Under the pieces are notes generated by a model. It made no database searches. It saw only the letters and a program-made list of their open reading frames with translations, and had not been told where the DNA came from. From Sphingomonas sp. PP-F2F-A104-K0414 (GTDB taxonomy: Bacteria > Pseudomonadota > Alphaproteobacteria > Sphingomonadales > Sphingomonadaceae), in assembly GCF_004340945.1 (NCBI RefSeq), contig NZ_SLYD01000001.1, forward strand, positions 868,001 to 932,000: DNA of 64,000 nt. The letters run 5' to 3'. The position numbers were made by a program, and so were the translations under genes. Below, in pieces: positions 37,567 to 46,394 of this stretch. Within the stretch, counting starts at the first letter, position 1, and every line of letters starts with the position of its first letter.

Positions 37567-37620
37567 AGGAGGCTATGCTCTCCAAATCGGATAAGAGGAT
37601 GAACCCGTACTCTGCCTGAC

Positions 37621-37708
37621 GTCCGTCACCCCAGCGAAAGCTGGGGTATTTCACGGGGCGCGCAACGCTCGCCGAACGGGGAGATCCCAGCTTTCGCTGG
37701 GATGACAG
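37621..37708. repeat. inverted repeat pair (family C)
   Basis: CCCCAGCGAAAGCTGGGG at 37631 and an inverse copy near 37686-37703, in the gap between convergent genes. Confidence 0.8.
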
Positions 37709-37725
37709 GGGGCGACCGCTCACCC

Positions 37726-38130
37726 TCAGATCAGCGCCAATTCCGCCAGCTTCGTCATCAACGCCGGCGGCATCACGTCGAGTCCGGTCGCGTCGCCGCC
37801 GAGATCGAGCGGCGCATCCGCGTCCTCCAGATACCGCCACCCCTGGTGCGCGCGCTTGGGACGGGCCTGGACCAGCACCAGTTTGGGATCGATGTGGATC
37901 GCGGCGCGACCGCCTTCCGCCTCACCAAAGCCGAGGATCGGCGAGCGGGCGATCAGCTGGTGCTTGAGGATCCAGAACATAGATCCCTGGCCGGCGACCT
38001 CCTCATGCCGCTTGGGTAGATACCGGGTCGTGAGGAACACCGGCCCTTCCTCACCGCGCAGGCGGAGTCGCTCGGCGAGATGGTCGACGCTTTCCGCGCC
38101 GAACGCGACTTTGGTGAGGTGGAGCGGCAT
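37726..38130 (-). CDS. DUF1489 family protein
   Basis: A 134-residue protein of DUF1489, found across alphaproteobacteria. Family features are MPLHLTKVAFGAESVDHL at the start, VFLTTRYLPKRHEEV and GSMFWILKHQLIARSPILGF. Function unknown. It is the same strand as mgtE and may be its downstream operon partner (31-base gap). Confidence 0.85.
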   Translation of the reverse strand: MPLHLTKVAFGAESVDHLAERLRLRGEEGPVFLTTRYLPKRHEEVAGQGSMFWILKHQLIARSPILGFGEAEGGRAAIHIDPKLVLVQARPKRAHQGWRYLEDADAPLDLGGDATGLDVMPPALMTKLAELALI

Positions 38131-38161
38131 GGCGTTGGAAATGGGCCTTAAAACCGGCCGA

Positions 38162-39571
38162 TCAACCGTGCAGGCCCCATAATGACGCGAGCCCGAGGAA
38201 CGAGAAGAACCCCATCGTGTCGGTCATCGTCGTCACGAACACCGCCGACGACACCGCGGGATCGATCCGGAACTTGTCGAGCGTCACCGGTACGAGCACG
38301 CCGCTTAAGCCCGCGGTCAGATTGTTGGTGAGCATCGCCGCGGCGATCACAATCGACAGATTGACGTTGTGGAAGATCACATAGGTCCCGCAGCCGATCA
38401 GCGCCCCCAGCATCACGCCATTGGCGGCGGCGATGCGAAACTCGCGCCCGATCATCCGCGCGGTGTTCGAGCTCGTCAGCTGATTGGTTGCGAGGGCGCG
38501 TACCACCACCGCCAGGGTCTGCGTGCCGGCGTTGCCGCCCATCCCAGAGACGATCGGCATCAGCACCGCGAGCAGTGCAAAGCTCGCGATGGTCCCCTGG
38601 AACAGCCCGACGACCGACGACGCGACCATAGCGGTGCCGAGATTGACCACCAGCCACGTGAACCGCGTGCGCACGGTCAGCCGGATCGGCTCGTTGATGT
38701 CGCCATCGCCTGCACCGGCGAGCCGCAGGGTATCCTCGCCCGCCTCCTCGGAGATGATGTGGACGATGTCGTCGACCGTGATCATCCCTACCAGCCGGCC
38801 GCCGTGATCCACGACTGCCGCCGAGATCAGCGCGTATTTCTGGAAGCGCAGCGCGACTTCCTCCTGGTCCATGTCGACCGGGATCAGCGTCTGCTCGCGC
38901 TTCATCACGTCGGCGATCGCGATCCCGCGCGGCGTGCGCAGCATCCACGACAGCTGGCACGTGCCGATCGGCTTGTGCGCGGGGTCGACGACGAAGATCT
39001 CCCAGAAATCGGTCGTCAGTTCCTCATGCCCGCGCAGGTAATCGATCGCGTCGCCGACGGTCCAATGCTCAGGGACAGCGATCAGCTCGCGCTGCATCAG
39101 GCGACCGGCGGATTCCTCGGCGTAGCTCAGCGCCTCCTCGATCGCCGCGCGATCGTCCGGATCGAGCGCGCGCAGCACCGCGCGCTGCTCGTCCTCGTCC
39201 ATGTCCTCGATGATCGCGACCGCATCGTCGGTATCGAGTTCGGACGCGAGATCGGCAACCTGGTGCGGCTCGAGCGCATCGATCAGATCCTCGCGGACAT
39301 AATCGTTCATCTCGGCGAACACGTCGCCGCCGAGCAGATCGGTGACCGCACGTGCGAGGGCCGCGCGATCCTCCTGCGGGGTCAGCTCGAAAAGATCGGC
39401 GATGTCGGCCGGGTGCAGCGGCTCGACCAGGGCGCGCGCCGCCTCGTCGTTGCCGTTCTCTACCGCATCGAGCACCGCCCGGACGAATTCGGGCCGCAAA
39501 TGGTCGTCGCGATCGAGTTGAGTCTCGGGCGCGGTATCGGTTTCGGGCTCGGGAAGCTCGAGTTCGCTCAT
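38162..39571 (-). CDS. mgtE: magnesium transporter MgtE
   Basis: Mg2+ channel of the inner membrane gated by cytoplasmic Mg2+. The 469-residue protein has the N-terminal MgtE_N superhelix (residues about 30-140, with LHPADIADLFELTPQED), a pair of CBS domains (about 145-265) and five transmembrane helices with the pore segment PIVSGMGGNAGTQTLAV. It is full length. The start is divergent from the cyclophilin gene. Confidence 0.95.
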   Translation of the reverse strand: MSELELPEPETDTAPETQLDRDDHLRPEFVRAVLDAVENGNDEAARALVEPLHPADIADLFELTPQEDRAALARAVTDLLGGDVFAEMNDYVREDLIDALEPHQVADLASELDTDDAVAIIEDMDEDEQRAVLRALDPDDRAAIEEALSYAEESAGRLMQRELIAVPEHWTVGDAIDYLRGHEELTTDFWEIFVVDPAHKPIGTCQLSWMLRTPRGIAIADVMKREQTLIPVDMDQEEVALRFQKYALISAAVVDHGGRLVGMITVDDIVHIISEEAGEDTLRLAGAGDGDINEPIRLTVRTRFTWLVVNLGTAMVASSVVGLFQGTIASFALLAVLMPIVSGMGGNAGTQTLAVVVRALATNQLTSSNTARMIGREFRIAAANGVMLGALIGCGTYVIFHNVNLSIVIAAAMLTNNLTAGLSGVLVPVTLDKFRIDPAVSSAVFVTTMTDTMGFFSFLGLASLWGLHG

Positions 39572-39679
39572 GGCTGCCTCCCTTAAAAGATGGTCGGTTG
39601 GGCCCTAACGCGACGCGTGCGCATTTGCCAGCCGGAGTGCGGCTCCCTATCTGCCGCGCATCAATTCAGGAGAACATGA

Positions 39680-40138
39680 ATGGCCGACACCCCAGAAACG
39701 CTCACGCTGACCCTCGAGGGCGGCGACGTCACGATCAAGTTCCGCCCCGATCTCGCACCCAAGCATGTCGAGCGGATCGCCGAGCTGGCGAACGAAGGCT
39801 TTTACGACGGCGTGCCGTTCCACCGCGTGATCCCGGGCTTCATGGCGCAGGGCGGTGACGGTGGTCGCGGCGACGGCACCGGCGGGTCGAGCAAGCCCAA
39901 CCTCAAGGCGGAATTCTCGGCCGAGCCGCACGTCCGCGGCGTGTGCTCGATGGCGCGCACCAACCAGCCCGACACGGCGAACTCGCAATTCTTCATCGTG
40001 TTCGACGACGCACGCTTCCTCGACAAGCAGTACACCGTCTGGGGTGAAGTCACCGACGGCATGGACCTGATCGACGCGCTGCCGAAGGGCGAGCCGCCGA
40101 AGACGCCTGGCAAGATCGTGAAGGCACGCGCAAACTGA
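39680..40138 (+). CDS. ppiB: peptidyl-prolyl cis-trans isomerase (cyclophilin)
   Basis: A 152-residue cyclophilin that speeds proline isomerisation; no signal peptide, so cytoplasmic. Signatures: GFYDGVPFHRVIPGFMAQGG with the active-site Arg and Phe, and MARTNQPDTANSQFFIVFDD with the Gln and Phe. ATG 39680 follows AGGAG. Confidence 0.93.
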   Translation: MADTPETLTLTLEGGDVTIKFRPDLAPKHVERIAELANEGFYDGVPFHRVIPGFMAQGGDGGRGDGTGGSSKPNLKAEFSAEPHVRGVCSMARTNQPDTANSQFFIVFDDARFLDKQYTVWGEVTDGMDLIDALPKGEPPKTPGKIVKARAN

Positions 40139-40189
40139 AGGCTGCACCGGCGCGGCGGAGCTGCGCCGGAGACAGCCGAAGCCCACCCC

Positions 40190-40436
40190 ACCCGTCATCC
40201 CAGCGGAAGCTGGGATCTCCCGGTTCGAGGCTCGCCGCTTCCCAACGGGAATACCCCAGCTTTCGCTGGGGTGACGGACAGGGGGCAGCGGACAGCAGCG
40301 AACAAGCGCGCGCTACTTGAGCTAAATCCCCCTCCCGATTGCGGGAGGGGCTAGGGAAGGGCGTGACGTACGTACTGGCGTCCGGTCAGTGAGGCACGCC
40401 CCTCCCCCGACCCCTCCCGCAAGCGGGAGGGGAGTA
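40190..40436. repeat. palindromic repeats (family C and a family D variant)
   Basis: A family C inverted pair (40193-40276) and an inverted pair of CCCCTCCCGCAAGCGGGAGG-type palindromes (40325-40436) fill the 302-base gap between the convergent ppiB and lysR genes. I see nothing coding in the gap. Confidence 0.82.
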
Positions 40437-40440
40437 GCGG

Positions 40441-41325
40441 TCACACTTCCGCTACCGTCCTGATCAGCCAGTCATGGAACAGCTTTACCGGCTTGCTCTG
40501 CAAGGCCCGCGGGCGGCAGACGAACCAGTAGCTGTACGGGCTCTCGACCTCGATATCGAACAGCCGCACCAGCCGCGGATCGTTCGCATCCTGGAAATGG
40601 CTTGCGTGCATGAACGCCACGCCCAAGCCCTGCGCGGCGGCCTCCAGCATCAGCGCGCCCGAATCGAAATGATCGATCGCCAACGGCTCAATATCGTCGA
40701 GCCCCGCCGAATGCCGCCATGCGGTGAACGTATCCGGCATGTCGCGGTGGACCAGAGCGGTCAGTGTCGCGAGCTGTTCGGGGCGCGTAATCGGATCGGC
40801 GCGGTCGAGCAGGCTGCGTGCACCGATCACATACACCGAATTGCGATCGAGCCGCCGTGCGTAGAACGCTGGATCGATCTCGCGCGACAGGGCGATCACA
40901 GCGTCGAGCCCGTCGCCGAGCCGCGACACCAGATGCGCCGCGGTATCGATGTCGAGATGCAGTTCGGGATGCGCGTTGCGCAACTCACCCAGCCGTGGAA
41001 ACAGCTTCTGCGACGCGTAGAGCGGAAGGATGCCGAGCCGCAGCCGCAGCACCTCGGTCGTACTGGTCAGCGATTCGACCGCGTCCGACAGCGAATCGAG
41101 CACCGGCGCGATCTGTGCCAGCAACCGCTCGCCATCCGCATTCAGCACCATCGCCTGATGCCTGCGCGCGAACAAAGGCTTGGCGATGAAGCGCTCCAGG
41201 CTCTGCACGCGCCGGCTGAGCGCAGGCGCCGACAGCGCCAGATCCTCGGCGGCGGCCTTGATCGACCCCAGCCGCGCGACCTGCACGAACGCCTCGATAG
41301 CCCCCAGTGGCGGCAGCCTGCGCAT
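40441..41325 (-). CDS. LysR family transcriptional regulator (GcvA-like)
   Basis: A 294-residue regulator. N-terminal winged HTH: LPPLGAIEAFVQVARLGSIKAAAEDLALSA and SRRVQSLE, followed by a substrate-binding domain to the end. The form of the HTH and of the effector domain suggests the GcvA/AmpR-like group. A perfect dyad 56 bases upstream (41381) is its likely operator. The divergent neighbour on the plus strand is a CDC48-type ATPase, preceded by an unassigned terminator. Confidence 0.88.
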   Translation of the reverse strand: MRRLPPLGAIEAFVQVARLGSIKAAAEDLALSAPALSRRVQSLERFIAKPLFARRHQAMVLNADGERLLAQIAPVLDSLSDAVESLTSTTEVLRLRLGILPLYASQKLFPRLGELRNAHPELHLDIDTAAHLVSRLGDGLDAVIALSREIDPAFYARRLDRNSVYVIGARSLLDRADPITRPEQLATLTALVHRDMPDTFTAWRHSAGLDDIEPLAIDHFDSGALMLEAAAQGLGVAFMHASHFQDANDPRLVRLFDIEVESPYSYWFVCRPRALQSKPVKLFHDWLIRTVAEV

Positions 41326-41380
41326 GATTCCTCTTTCGACTCGACGCGTGTGACAAAGACCGCAGGACGCATTCAGCCAT

Positions 41381-41403
41381 ACGATTGCAGTTAGCGCAAT
41401 CGT
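41381..41403. promoter_or_regulatory. LysR-type operator
   Basis: ACGATTGC-N7-GCAATCGT is a perfect 8-base dyad containing the T-N11-A core (ATTGC-N7-GCAAT) typical of LysR binding boxes. It lies between the lysR gene and a divergent plus-strand transcript, so it could control both. Confidence 0.6.
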
Positions 41404-41488
41404 AGCTGATCCCTTCGCACTTGCAACATGAACCGTCTCGCCGCAAAAAGACCTCGCCTTTCAGGCATCCTCTCCTAAAAACTTTCAT

Positions 41489-41519
41489 GGGCTGGCCTTT
41501 ATTGGCCGGCCCTTTTTTT
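41489..41519 (+). terminator. intrinsic terminator with no gene upstream
   Basis: GGGCTGGCC pairs with GGCCGGCCC (one G-T pair) around TTTATT, followed by seven T. It points along the plus strand, yet the only upstream sequence is the lysR promoter region. It either ends a short RNA starting near 41,400 or attenuates the CDC48 gene, whose start is 93 bases on. Confidence 0.75.
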
Positions 41520-41611
41520 GTGCGTTTTCCATCCGGGAAGGCGATTTCAAGGCCTCGAACCATCGGAACCGGCGCCCTATCTCAGGCGCTACGAGTTCGA
41601 ATGGAGTCGAC

Positions 41612-43885
41612 ATGCCCGACAGCGAAATCCCCACGCGGAAAATCCAGGTCGCCAATGCGCGTCCCGAGGATAGTGGCCGCGGCCTCGCGCACCTTCCGCG
41701 CGCGCTGATGGCGACGCTCGGCATCGGCGAAGGCGACGTCATCGAGATCCTCGGCAAGCAGAACACGCCCGCGCGCGCCGTTGGCCCGTACCCCGAGGAC
41801 GAGGGTCTCGACATCCTCCGCATCGACGGCCTCCAGCGTGCGAACGCCGGCGTCGGCTCGGGCGATTTCGTCGAAGTGCGCAAGGCCGAGTCGAAGCCAG
41901 CGACGCGTGTCGTGTTCGCCCCCGCGCAGCAGAACCTCCGCCTCCAGGGCTCGACCAATGCGCTAAAGCGCACCTTCCTCGGCCGGCCGATCTGCCAAGG
42001 CGATATCGTCGCGACCGCAGGGCATCAGCGCGTCGGCAACATGCCACCCAACGTCCAGCAGTTCATGAACGCCCCCGCCTACGCGCTCCAGGAGATCCGT
42101 CTTGCGGTGATCGCGGCCAGCCCCAAGGGCGTGGTGCATATCGACGAGAATACCGAGATCGAACTGCGCTCCGAATACGAAGAGCCGCAGGCCGCACGCC
42201 GTGCCGACGTCACGTATGACGACATCGGCGGCATGGCGCAGACGATCGACCAGTTGCGCGAGATGGTCGAGCTGCCACTGCGTTATCCCGAACTGTTCCA
42301 GCGCTTGGGCGTCGATCCACCCAAGGGCGTGTTGCTGCATGGCCCTCCCGGTACCGGCAAGACGCGGCTCGCCCGCGCCGTCGCCAACGAATCCGATGCA
42401 CAGTTCTTCCTGATTAACGGCCCGGAGATCATGGGCTCGGCGTACGGCGAATCCGAATCGCGCCTCCGCGAAGTGTTCGAGGAAGCGGCGAAGGCAGCGC
42501 CTTCGATCGTGTTCATCGACGAGATCGATTCGATCGCGCCGAAGCGTGGCCAGGTGTCGGGCGAGGCGGAAAAGCGTCTCGTCGCGCAGTTGCTGACGCT
42601 GATGGATGGCCTCGAATCGCGCGCGAACCTCGTCGTGATCGCGGCCACCAACCGTCCCGAGGCGATCGACGAAGCGCTGCGACGTCCGGGCCGGTTCGAT
42701 CGCGAGATCGTCGTCGGCGTGCCGGACGAACGTGGCCGTCGCGAGATCCTCGGTATCCACACGCGTGGCATGCCGCTCGGCGATCGTGTCGATCTCGATG
42801 AATTGTCACGCACCACCTACGGCTTCGTCGGCGCCGATCTCGCCGCGCTGACCCGCGAGGCGGCGATCGAGGCGGTGCGCCGGATCATGCCCAAGCTCAA
42901 CTTGGAAGAGCGGACGATCCCGCCCGAAGTGCTCGACGAGCTGTCGGTCACGCGCGAGGATTTCCTGGGAGCACTTAAGCGCGTCCAGCCGTCGGCGATG
43001 CGCGAAGTGATGGTGCAGGCGCCGACCGTGCGCTGGGCGGATGTGGGCGGTCTCGACGACGCGCAGATGCGGTTGAAGGAGGGCGTCGAACTCCCGCTCA
43101 AGAACCCCGACGCGTTCCGCCGTCTCGGCATCCGCCCGGCCAAGGGCTTCCTGCTCTACGGTCCCCCGGGCACCGGCAAGACGTTGCTGGCGAAGGCGGT
43201 CGCGCGGGAAGCGGAGGCGAACTTCATCGCCACCAAATCGTCGGACCTGCTCAGCAAATGGTACGGCGAAAGCGAGCAGCAGATCGCCCGTCTGTTCCAG
43301 CGCGCACGCCAGGTCGCACCGTGCGTGATCTTCATCGACGAACTCGATTCGCTGGTGCCGGCACGTGGTAGCGGCGCGGGCGAGCCGCAGGTGACCGAGC
43401 GCGTCGTCAACACGATCCTCGCCGAGATGGACGGGCTGGAGGAGTTGCAGTCGGTCGTGGTGATCGGCGCGACCAACCGGCCGAACCTGATCGACCCGGC
43501 GTTGTTGCGGCCAGGCCGGTTCGACGAGCTCGTCTATGTTGGTGTTCCTGACAAGGCCGGGCGTCGGCGTATCCTCGGTATCCAGACGCAGAAGATGCCG
43601 CTGGCGTCCGACGTCGATCTCGATCGTCTCGCGGACCGTACCGACCGTTTCAGCGGTGCGGATCTGGAGGACGTCGTCCGCCGCGCCGGCCTGGTGGCAT
43701 TGCGTAGGTCGATCGACTCGACAGACGTGACGATGGCTGACTTCGAGGGCGCGCTGAAGGAGTCGCGCGCCAGCGTCACGCCGGAGACCGAACGCGAATA
43801 CGAACAGATGGCTGCCCGCCTGAAGCAGGACGCGACGGCGATCCAGCCAATCGGTTTCGCCTTTCCCGCGAAACGTGCGGAATGA
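41612..43885 (+). CDS. CDC48/VAT-type tandem AAA+ ATPase
   Basis: A 757-residue unfoldase of the p97/VCP group: N-terminal double-psi barrel (about 1-190, with SGRGLAHLPRALMATLGI-like segment), D1 with Walker A GPPGTGKTRLARAVA and Walker B FIDEIDSIAPKRG, then D2 with GPPGTGKTLLAKAVA and FIDELDSLVPARG. Both domains keep arginine-finger segments (RRPGRFDRE, LRPGRFDE). In archaea and eukaryotes it extracts and unfolds proteins; bacterial homologues are scattered and poorly studied. It is monocistronic. Confidence 0.93.
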   Translation: MPDSEIPTRKIQVANARPEDSGRGLAHLPRALMATLGIGEGDVIEILGKQNTPARAVGPYPEDEGLDILRIDGLQRANAGVGSGDFVEVRKAESKPATRVVFAPAQQNLRLQGSTNALKRTFLGRPICQGDIVATAGHQRVGNMPPNVQQFMNAPAYALQEIRLAVIAASPKGVVHIDENTEIELRSEYEEPQAARRADVTYDDIGGMAQTIDQLREMVELPLRYPELFQRLGVDPPKGVLLHGPPGTGKTRLARAVANESDAQFFLINGPEIMGSAYGESESRLREVFEEAAKAAPSIVFIDEIDSIAPKRGQVSGEAEKRLVAQLLTLMDGLESRANLVVIAATNRPEAIDEALRRPGRFDREIVVGVPDERGRREILGIHTRGMPLGDRVDLDELSRTTYGFVGADLAALTREAAIEAVRRIMPKLNLEERTIPPEVLDELSVTREDFLGALKRVQPSAMREVMVQAPTVRWADVGGLDDAQMRLKEGVELPLKNPDAFRRLGIRPAKGFLLYGPPGTGKTLLAKAVAREAEANFIATKSSDLLSKWYGESEQQIARLFQRARQVAPCVIFIDELDSLVPARGSGAGEPQVTERVVNTILAEMDGLEELQSVVVIGATNRPNLIDPALLRPGRFDELVYVGVPDKAGRRRILGIQTQKMPLASDVDLDRLADRTDRFSGADLEDVVRRAGLVALRRSIDSTDVTMADFEGALKESRASVTPETEREYEQMAARLKQDATAIQPIGFAFPAKRAE

Positions 43886-43891
43886 CTAGCG

Positions 43892-43913
43892 CCCCCCTCC
43901 CGGCGGAGGGGGG
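43892..43913 (+). terminator. hairpin after the CDC48 gene
   Basis: CCCCCCTCC pairs perfectly with GGAGGGGGG around CGGC, directly after the stop codon. Only two T follow, so it may be a transcript-stabilising hairpin or a weak terminator. Confidence 0.45.
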
Positions 43914-43949
43914 TTACCCATCGGCGATCCGTGTCTGCGCCGCTATACG

Positions 43950-44092
43950 TTGACATTACGTCATACGGCTCCGATGTAACTTCCATGTACGCTCCTGCGA
44001 CACATAAGCGTTTCCGCGATCATTCCGGGCAACTCGCCGCACGTGGTTAGCCCGAGCTCGCGGCTATAGGCCGTTCGAGTTCGGGCTTTATT
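43950..44092 (+). ncRNA. candidate small RNA (promoter and terminator, no ORF)
   Basis: TTGACA (43950-43955), a 17-base spacer and GATGTA (43973-43978) make a plausible promoter. About 100 bases later AGCCCGAGCTCG pairs with CGAGTTCGGGCT (44049-44087), followed by TTTATT. Nothing between them looks coding. It could instead be the leader of the membrane protein gene at 44155, with an attenuator. Confidence 0.4.
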
Positions 44093-44154
44093 CGATCTGA
44101 CCTTTGGGCCGTGCTCTGCATGCCCATGATCTCGAGTAAAACGGAAACCACATA

Positions 44155-44439
44155 ATGTCAGACTCGGCCTCGAAATCCGGCGACTATCCGTCGGTGCGCC
44201 AGGATGTAGACGATCACGCTCCTTCGCCGCGCCCCTTCTTGCGAATGCGGCCAAGGCATTTCTTTTCCAACAAGTTCGACATGGATATCGTCGAAGACTA
44301 TTCGGAAGCAGATGCGGACGAGCATTCCGTGCAGCGGCCGAAATGGCTGAACCGACTTATCCAAATGAACTTGTTGTTGATGATCCTGCTGATCGGCGTG
44401 CCGGTGCTTTTGTACTGCATCATGGTTTTCGCGAAATAG
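44155..44439 (+). CDS. small single-pass membrane protein
   Basis: A 94-residue protein with a charged cytoplasmic-type N-terminal 65 residues and one C-terminal transmembrane helix (LLLMILLIGVPVLLYCIMV). No family is recognised. ATG 44155 is the only good start. It has its own upstream region with the candidate sRNA. Confidence 0.6.
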   Translation: MSDSASKSGDYPSVRQDVDDHAPSPRPFLRMRPRHFFSNKFDMDIVEDYSEADADEHSVQRPKWLNRLIQMNLLLMILLIGVPVLLYCIMVFAK

Positions 44440-44547
44440 CGGCCTGTTGCGAGGCGGCAGACCGGGACACGAGCGCTGCCTGAGCGAGTGGAGGGCGCAC
44501 GCATAACGATGACGCGTGCGCCCAAATACGTTTCGGGCCGATCCGTT

Positions 44548-45870
44548 CTAACTGTCCCTGGCATCCTTCAGCGACACCCAGGCATAGGCGATCATCACGA
44601 CGCATGCCGCGCCCGCGACCAGATAGGGCAGCGAATGTTGCGCCTCGTATAATCCGACGCCGATCGACGGGCCCAGCACGAAGCTGGCGCCGTTAATCGA
44701 CGTTACCTTGCCCGCGACCGAGCCTTGCGCGTTGGCGCCCACCGCGAGCGAAGAGCCCGCCGTGAACCCCGGTCGCGTGAAGCCGAAGCCGAGGCTGGCC
44801 AGCGCATAGGCGGTGGCGATCGTGTAGAGTGATGTCGCGATACCGGTCAGCGCGGTGCCCGCCGCCGCCAGCACGAGCCCGGTCAGCACGAGTTGACGCG
44901 GGGTCATGTTGAGACGCGGGATGATGCCCCATTGCGCTAGCAATGCAGCCCCGGCGCCCATCATCAGGACGATGCCCGTCGGCTCCAGCGCGAGGGCAGG
45001 GGCGAGGTGGAGGCGGTCGATCACGAGGAAACCGATCGCCTGCCCGGTCATCGCCTGCGCGTGGCCCATTACCAGTCCGGCGATCATCCACGCGCGGATG
45101 CGGGGATCGGTGTAGCCGACGTGCTCGACATGCGATCCCGTCGCCGCCGCAACCGACGCGCCGGTCGGTGCGCCGCCGATCGAGGGATAGGCCGAACTCG
45201 CGCCGTGCGTCTCGTGCGGGGCGACGATATTGTCGTCGGGCAGCATCTGTCGCACCGTGATCCACACCGCGACGCCGAACACCGCGAAAAGGAACGCCGG
45301 GCCCGCGAGCCCGATCTCGACTCCGCCGATCGAACCGAGGATCAGATATGGTGCGATCGCCGGCCCCAATATCGTGCCGAGCCCGAACGCCGAGGCGAGC
45401 AAGGTCAGCGCCTTGGTCCGTTCCTCGCGCGTCGTCTCGCCGGCGACGAGCGCCTGTACCGCGGGCGGGGCAGCGGCACCGAACGTCCCGTAGATCAGCC
45501 GGCCACCGATGAAGCACAGGAACGCGGTCGTGCCGCCGATCCAGGCGTTGATTCCGGCCAGCAGGAACACGCCGCACAAGGTCAGCGAGACGCTGAACCC
45601 GCCGACGCCGAGCAGGATCATCGCGCGCCGGCCGTGCTTGTCCGACCGATTCGCCCAGAACGGCGCGGCGATCACCCACAGCAGCGCCGAGACCGAGAAC
45701 GCCGCCGCCACGGCGCTGTCGGCGACCCCGAGCGATCGCCCCAGCGCTGGCAGTACCGATTGCAGCGCGGTGTTGCCCGCCGCGATCGTCAGCATCACGA
45801 GAAACATCAGCGCGAAGCGGCGGTCGATCTTCGGGCCTTCGGGCGCCCCGCTGATCACTGGGCTATTCAT
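44548..45870 (-). CDS. MFS transporter
   Basis: A 440-residue major facilitator with about 12 membrane helices. The loop 2-3 motif is WANRSDKHGRRAMILLG, and helix 4-5 has ATTREERTKALTLLASAFGLG, typical of DHA1-type drug exporters. A hydrophilic insertion in mid-chain (after QMLPDDNIVAP) is the central loop. ATG 45870 overlaps the stop of the preceding gene (ATGA), so they form an operon. Substrate unknown. Confidence 0.87.
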   Translation of the reverse strand: MNSPVISGAPEGPKIDRRFALMFLVMLTIAAGNTALQSVLPALGRSLGVADSAVAAAFSVSALLWVIAAPFWANRSDKHGRRAMILLGVGGFSVSLTLCGVFLLAGINAWIGGTTAFLCFIGGRLIYGTFGAAAPPAVQALVAGETTREERTKALTLLASAFGLGTILGPAIAPYLILGSIGGVEIGLAGPAFLFAVFGVAVWITVRQMLPDDNIVAPHETHGASSAYPSIGGAPTGASVAAATGSHVEHVGYTDPRIRAWMIAGLVMGHAQAMTGQAIGFLVIDRLHLAPALALEPTGIVLMMGAGAALLAQWGIIPRLNMTPRQLVLTGLVLAAAGTALTGIATSLYTIATAYALASLGFGFTRPGFTAGSSLAVGANAQGSVAGKVTSINGASFVLGPSIGVGLYEAQHSLPYLVAGAACVVMIAYAWVSLKDARDS

Positions 45871-46202
45871 CGGGCCCATCCTGGTCGCGCCCACTGATAC
45901 GCGCGCTCTACCCGCGCAACCGTCACCGAATAGCGGTCGTACCAGAGCGCTCGGCCAAGATCGCGAATCGCCGCATGTTCGGGATGATCGCGCCACGCGA
46001 TCGCGGCGGCGTCGTCCGCCCAGTAGCTGACGGTGATTCCCATGCCGTCCGTCTCGCGCGCGCTGTCGACCCCGCGATAGCCGGGTTGTGCGACGGCAAG
46101 CGCATCCATCGCCGCGGCGGCCGTGGCATAACCGTTCATGTCCGCGCCGTTACGAAACGACACGAAAATGACCGCCACCTCTCCTGTTCTATCATCGTGC
46201 AT
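45867..46202 (-). CDS. antibiotic biosynthesis monooxygenase (ABM) domain protein
   Basis: A 111-residue ABM-fold protein: VAVIFVSFRNGADMNGYATA and GYRGVDSARETDGMGITVSYWADDAAAIAWRDHPEH are characteristic, the latter with the WxD/E...H pattern. Such small dimeric proteins include cofactor-free oxygenases and haem-degrading enzymes, but many are uncharacterised. It is the first gene of an operon with the MFS exporter. Confidence 0.85.
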   Translation of the reverse strand: MHDDRTGEVAVIFVSFRNGADMNGYATAAAAMDALAVAQPGYRGVDSARETDGMGITVSYWADDAAAIAWRDHPEHAAIRDLGRALWYDRYSVTVARVERAYQWARPGWAR

Positions 46203-46394
46203 GGCCCGTGCTTAAGCGATGGCGCGGGCTTGGCAACGGCGTTGGCCGATCGCCGGAACCACTTGTCGCCGCACGACTTCCACTTCGGTTCGTCGCCGCA
46301 TGCAACCCGCGGCCCTTGAAACGCGTTCGGAATTCGTGCGACGGGAGGGGCAAAGCTCCGCCACCGTGCGGGACCCCTGATCGTAAGGAACACG

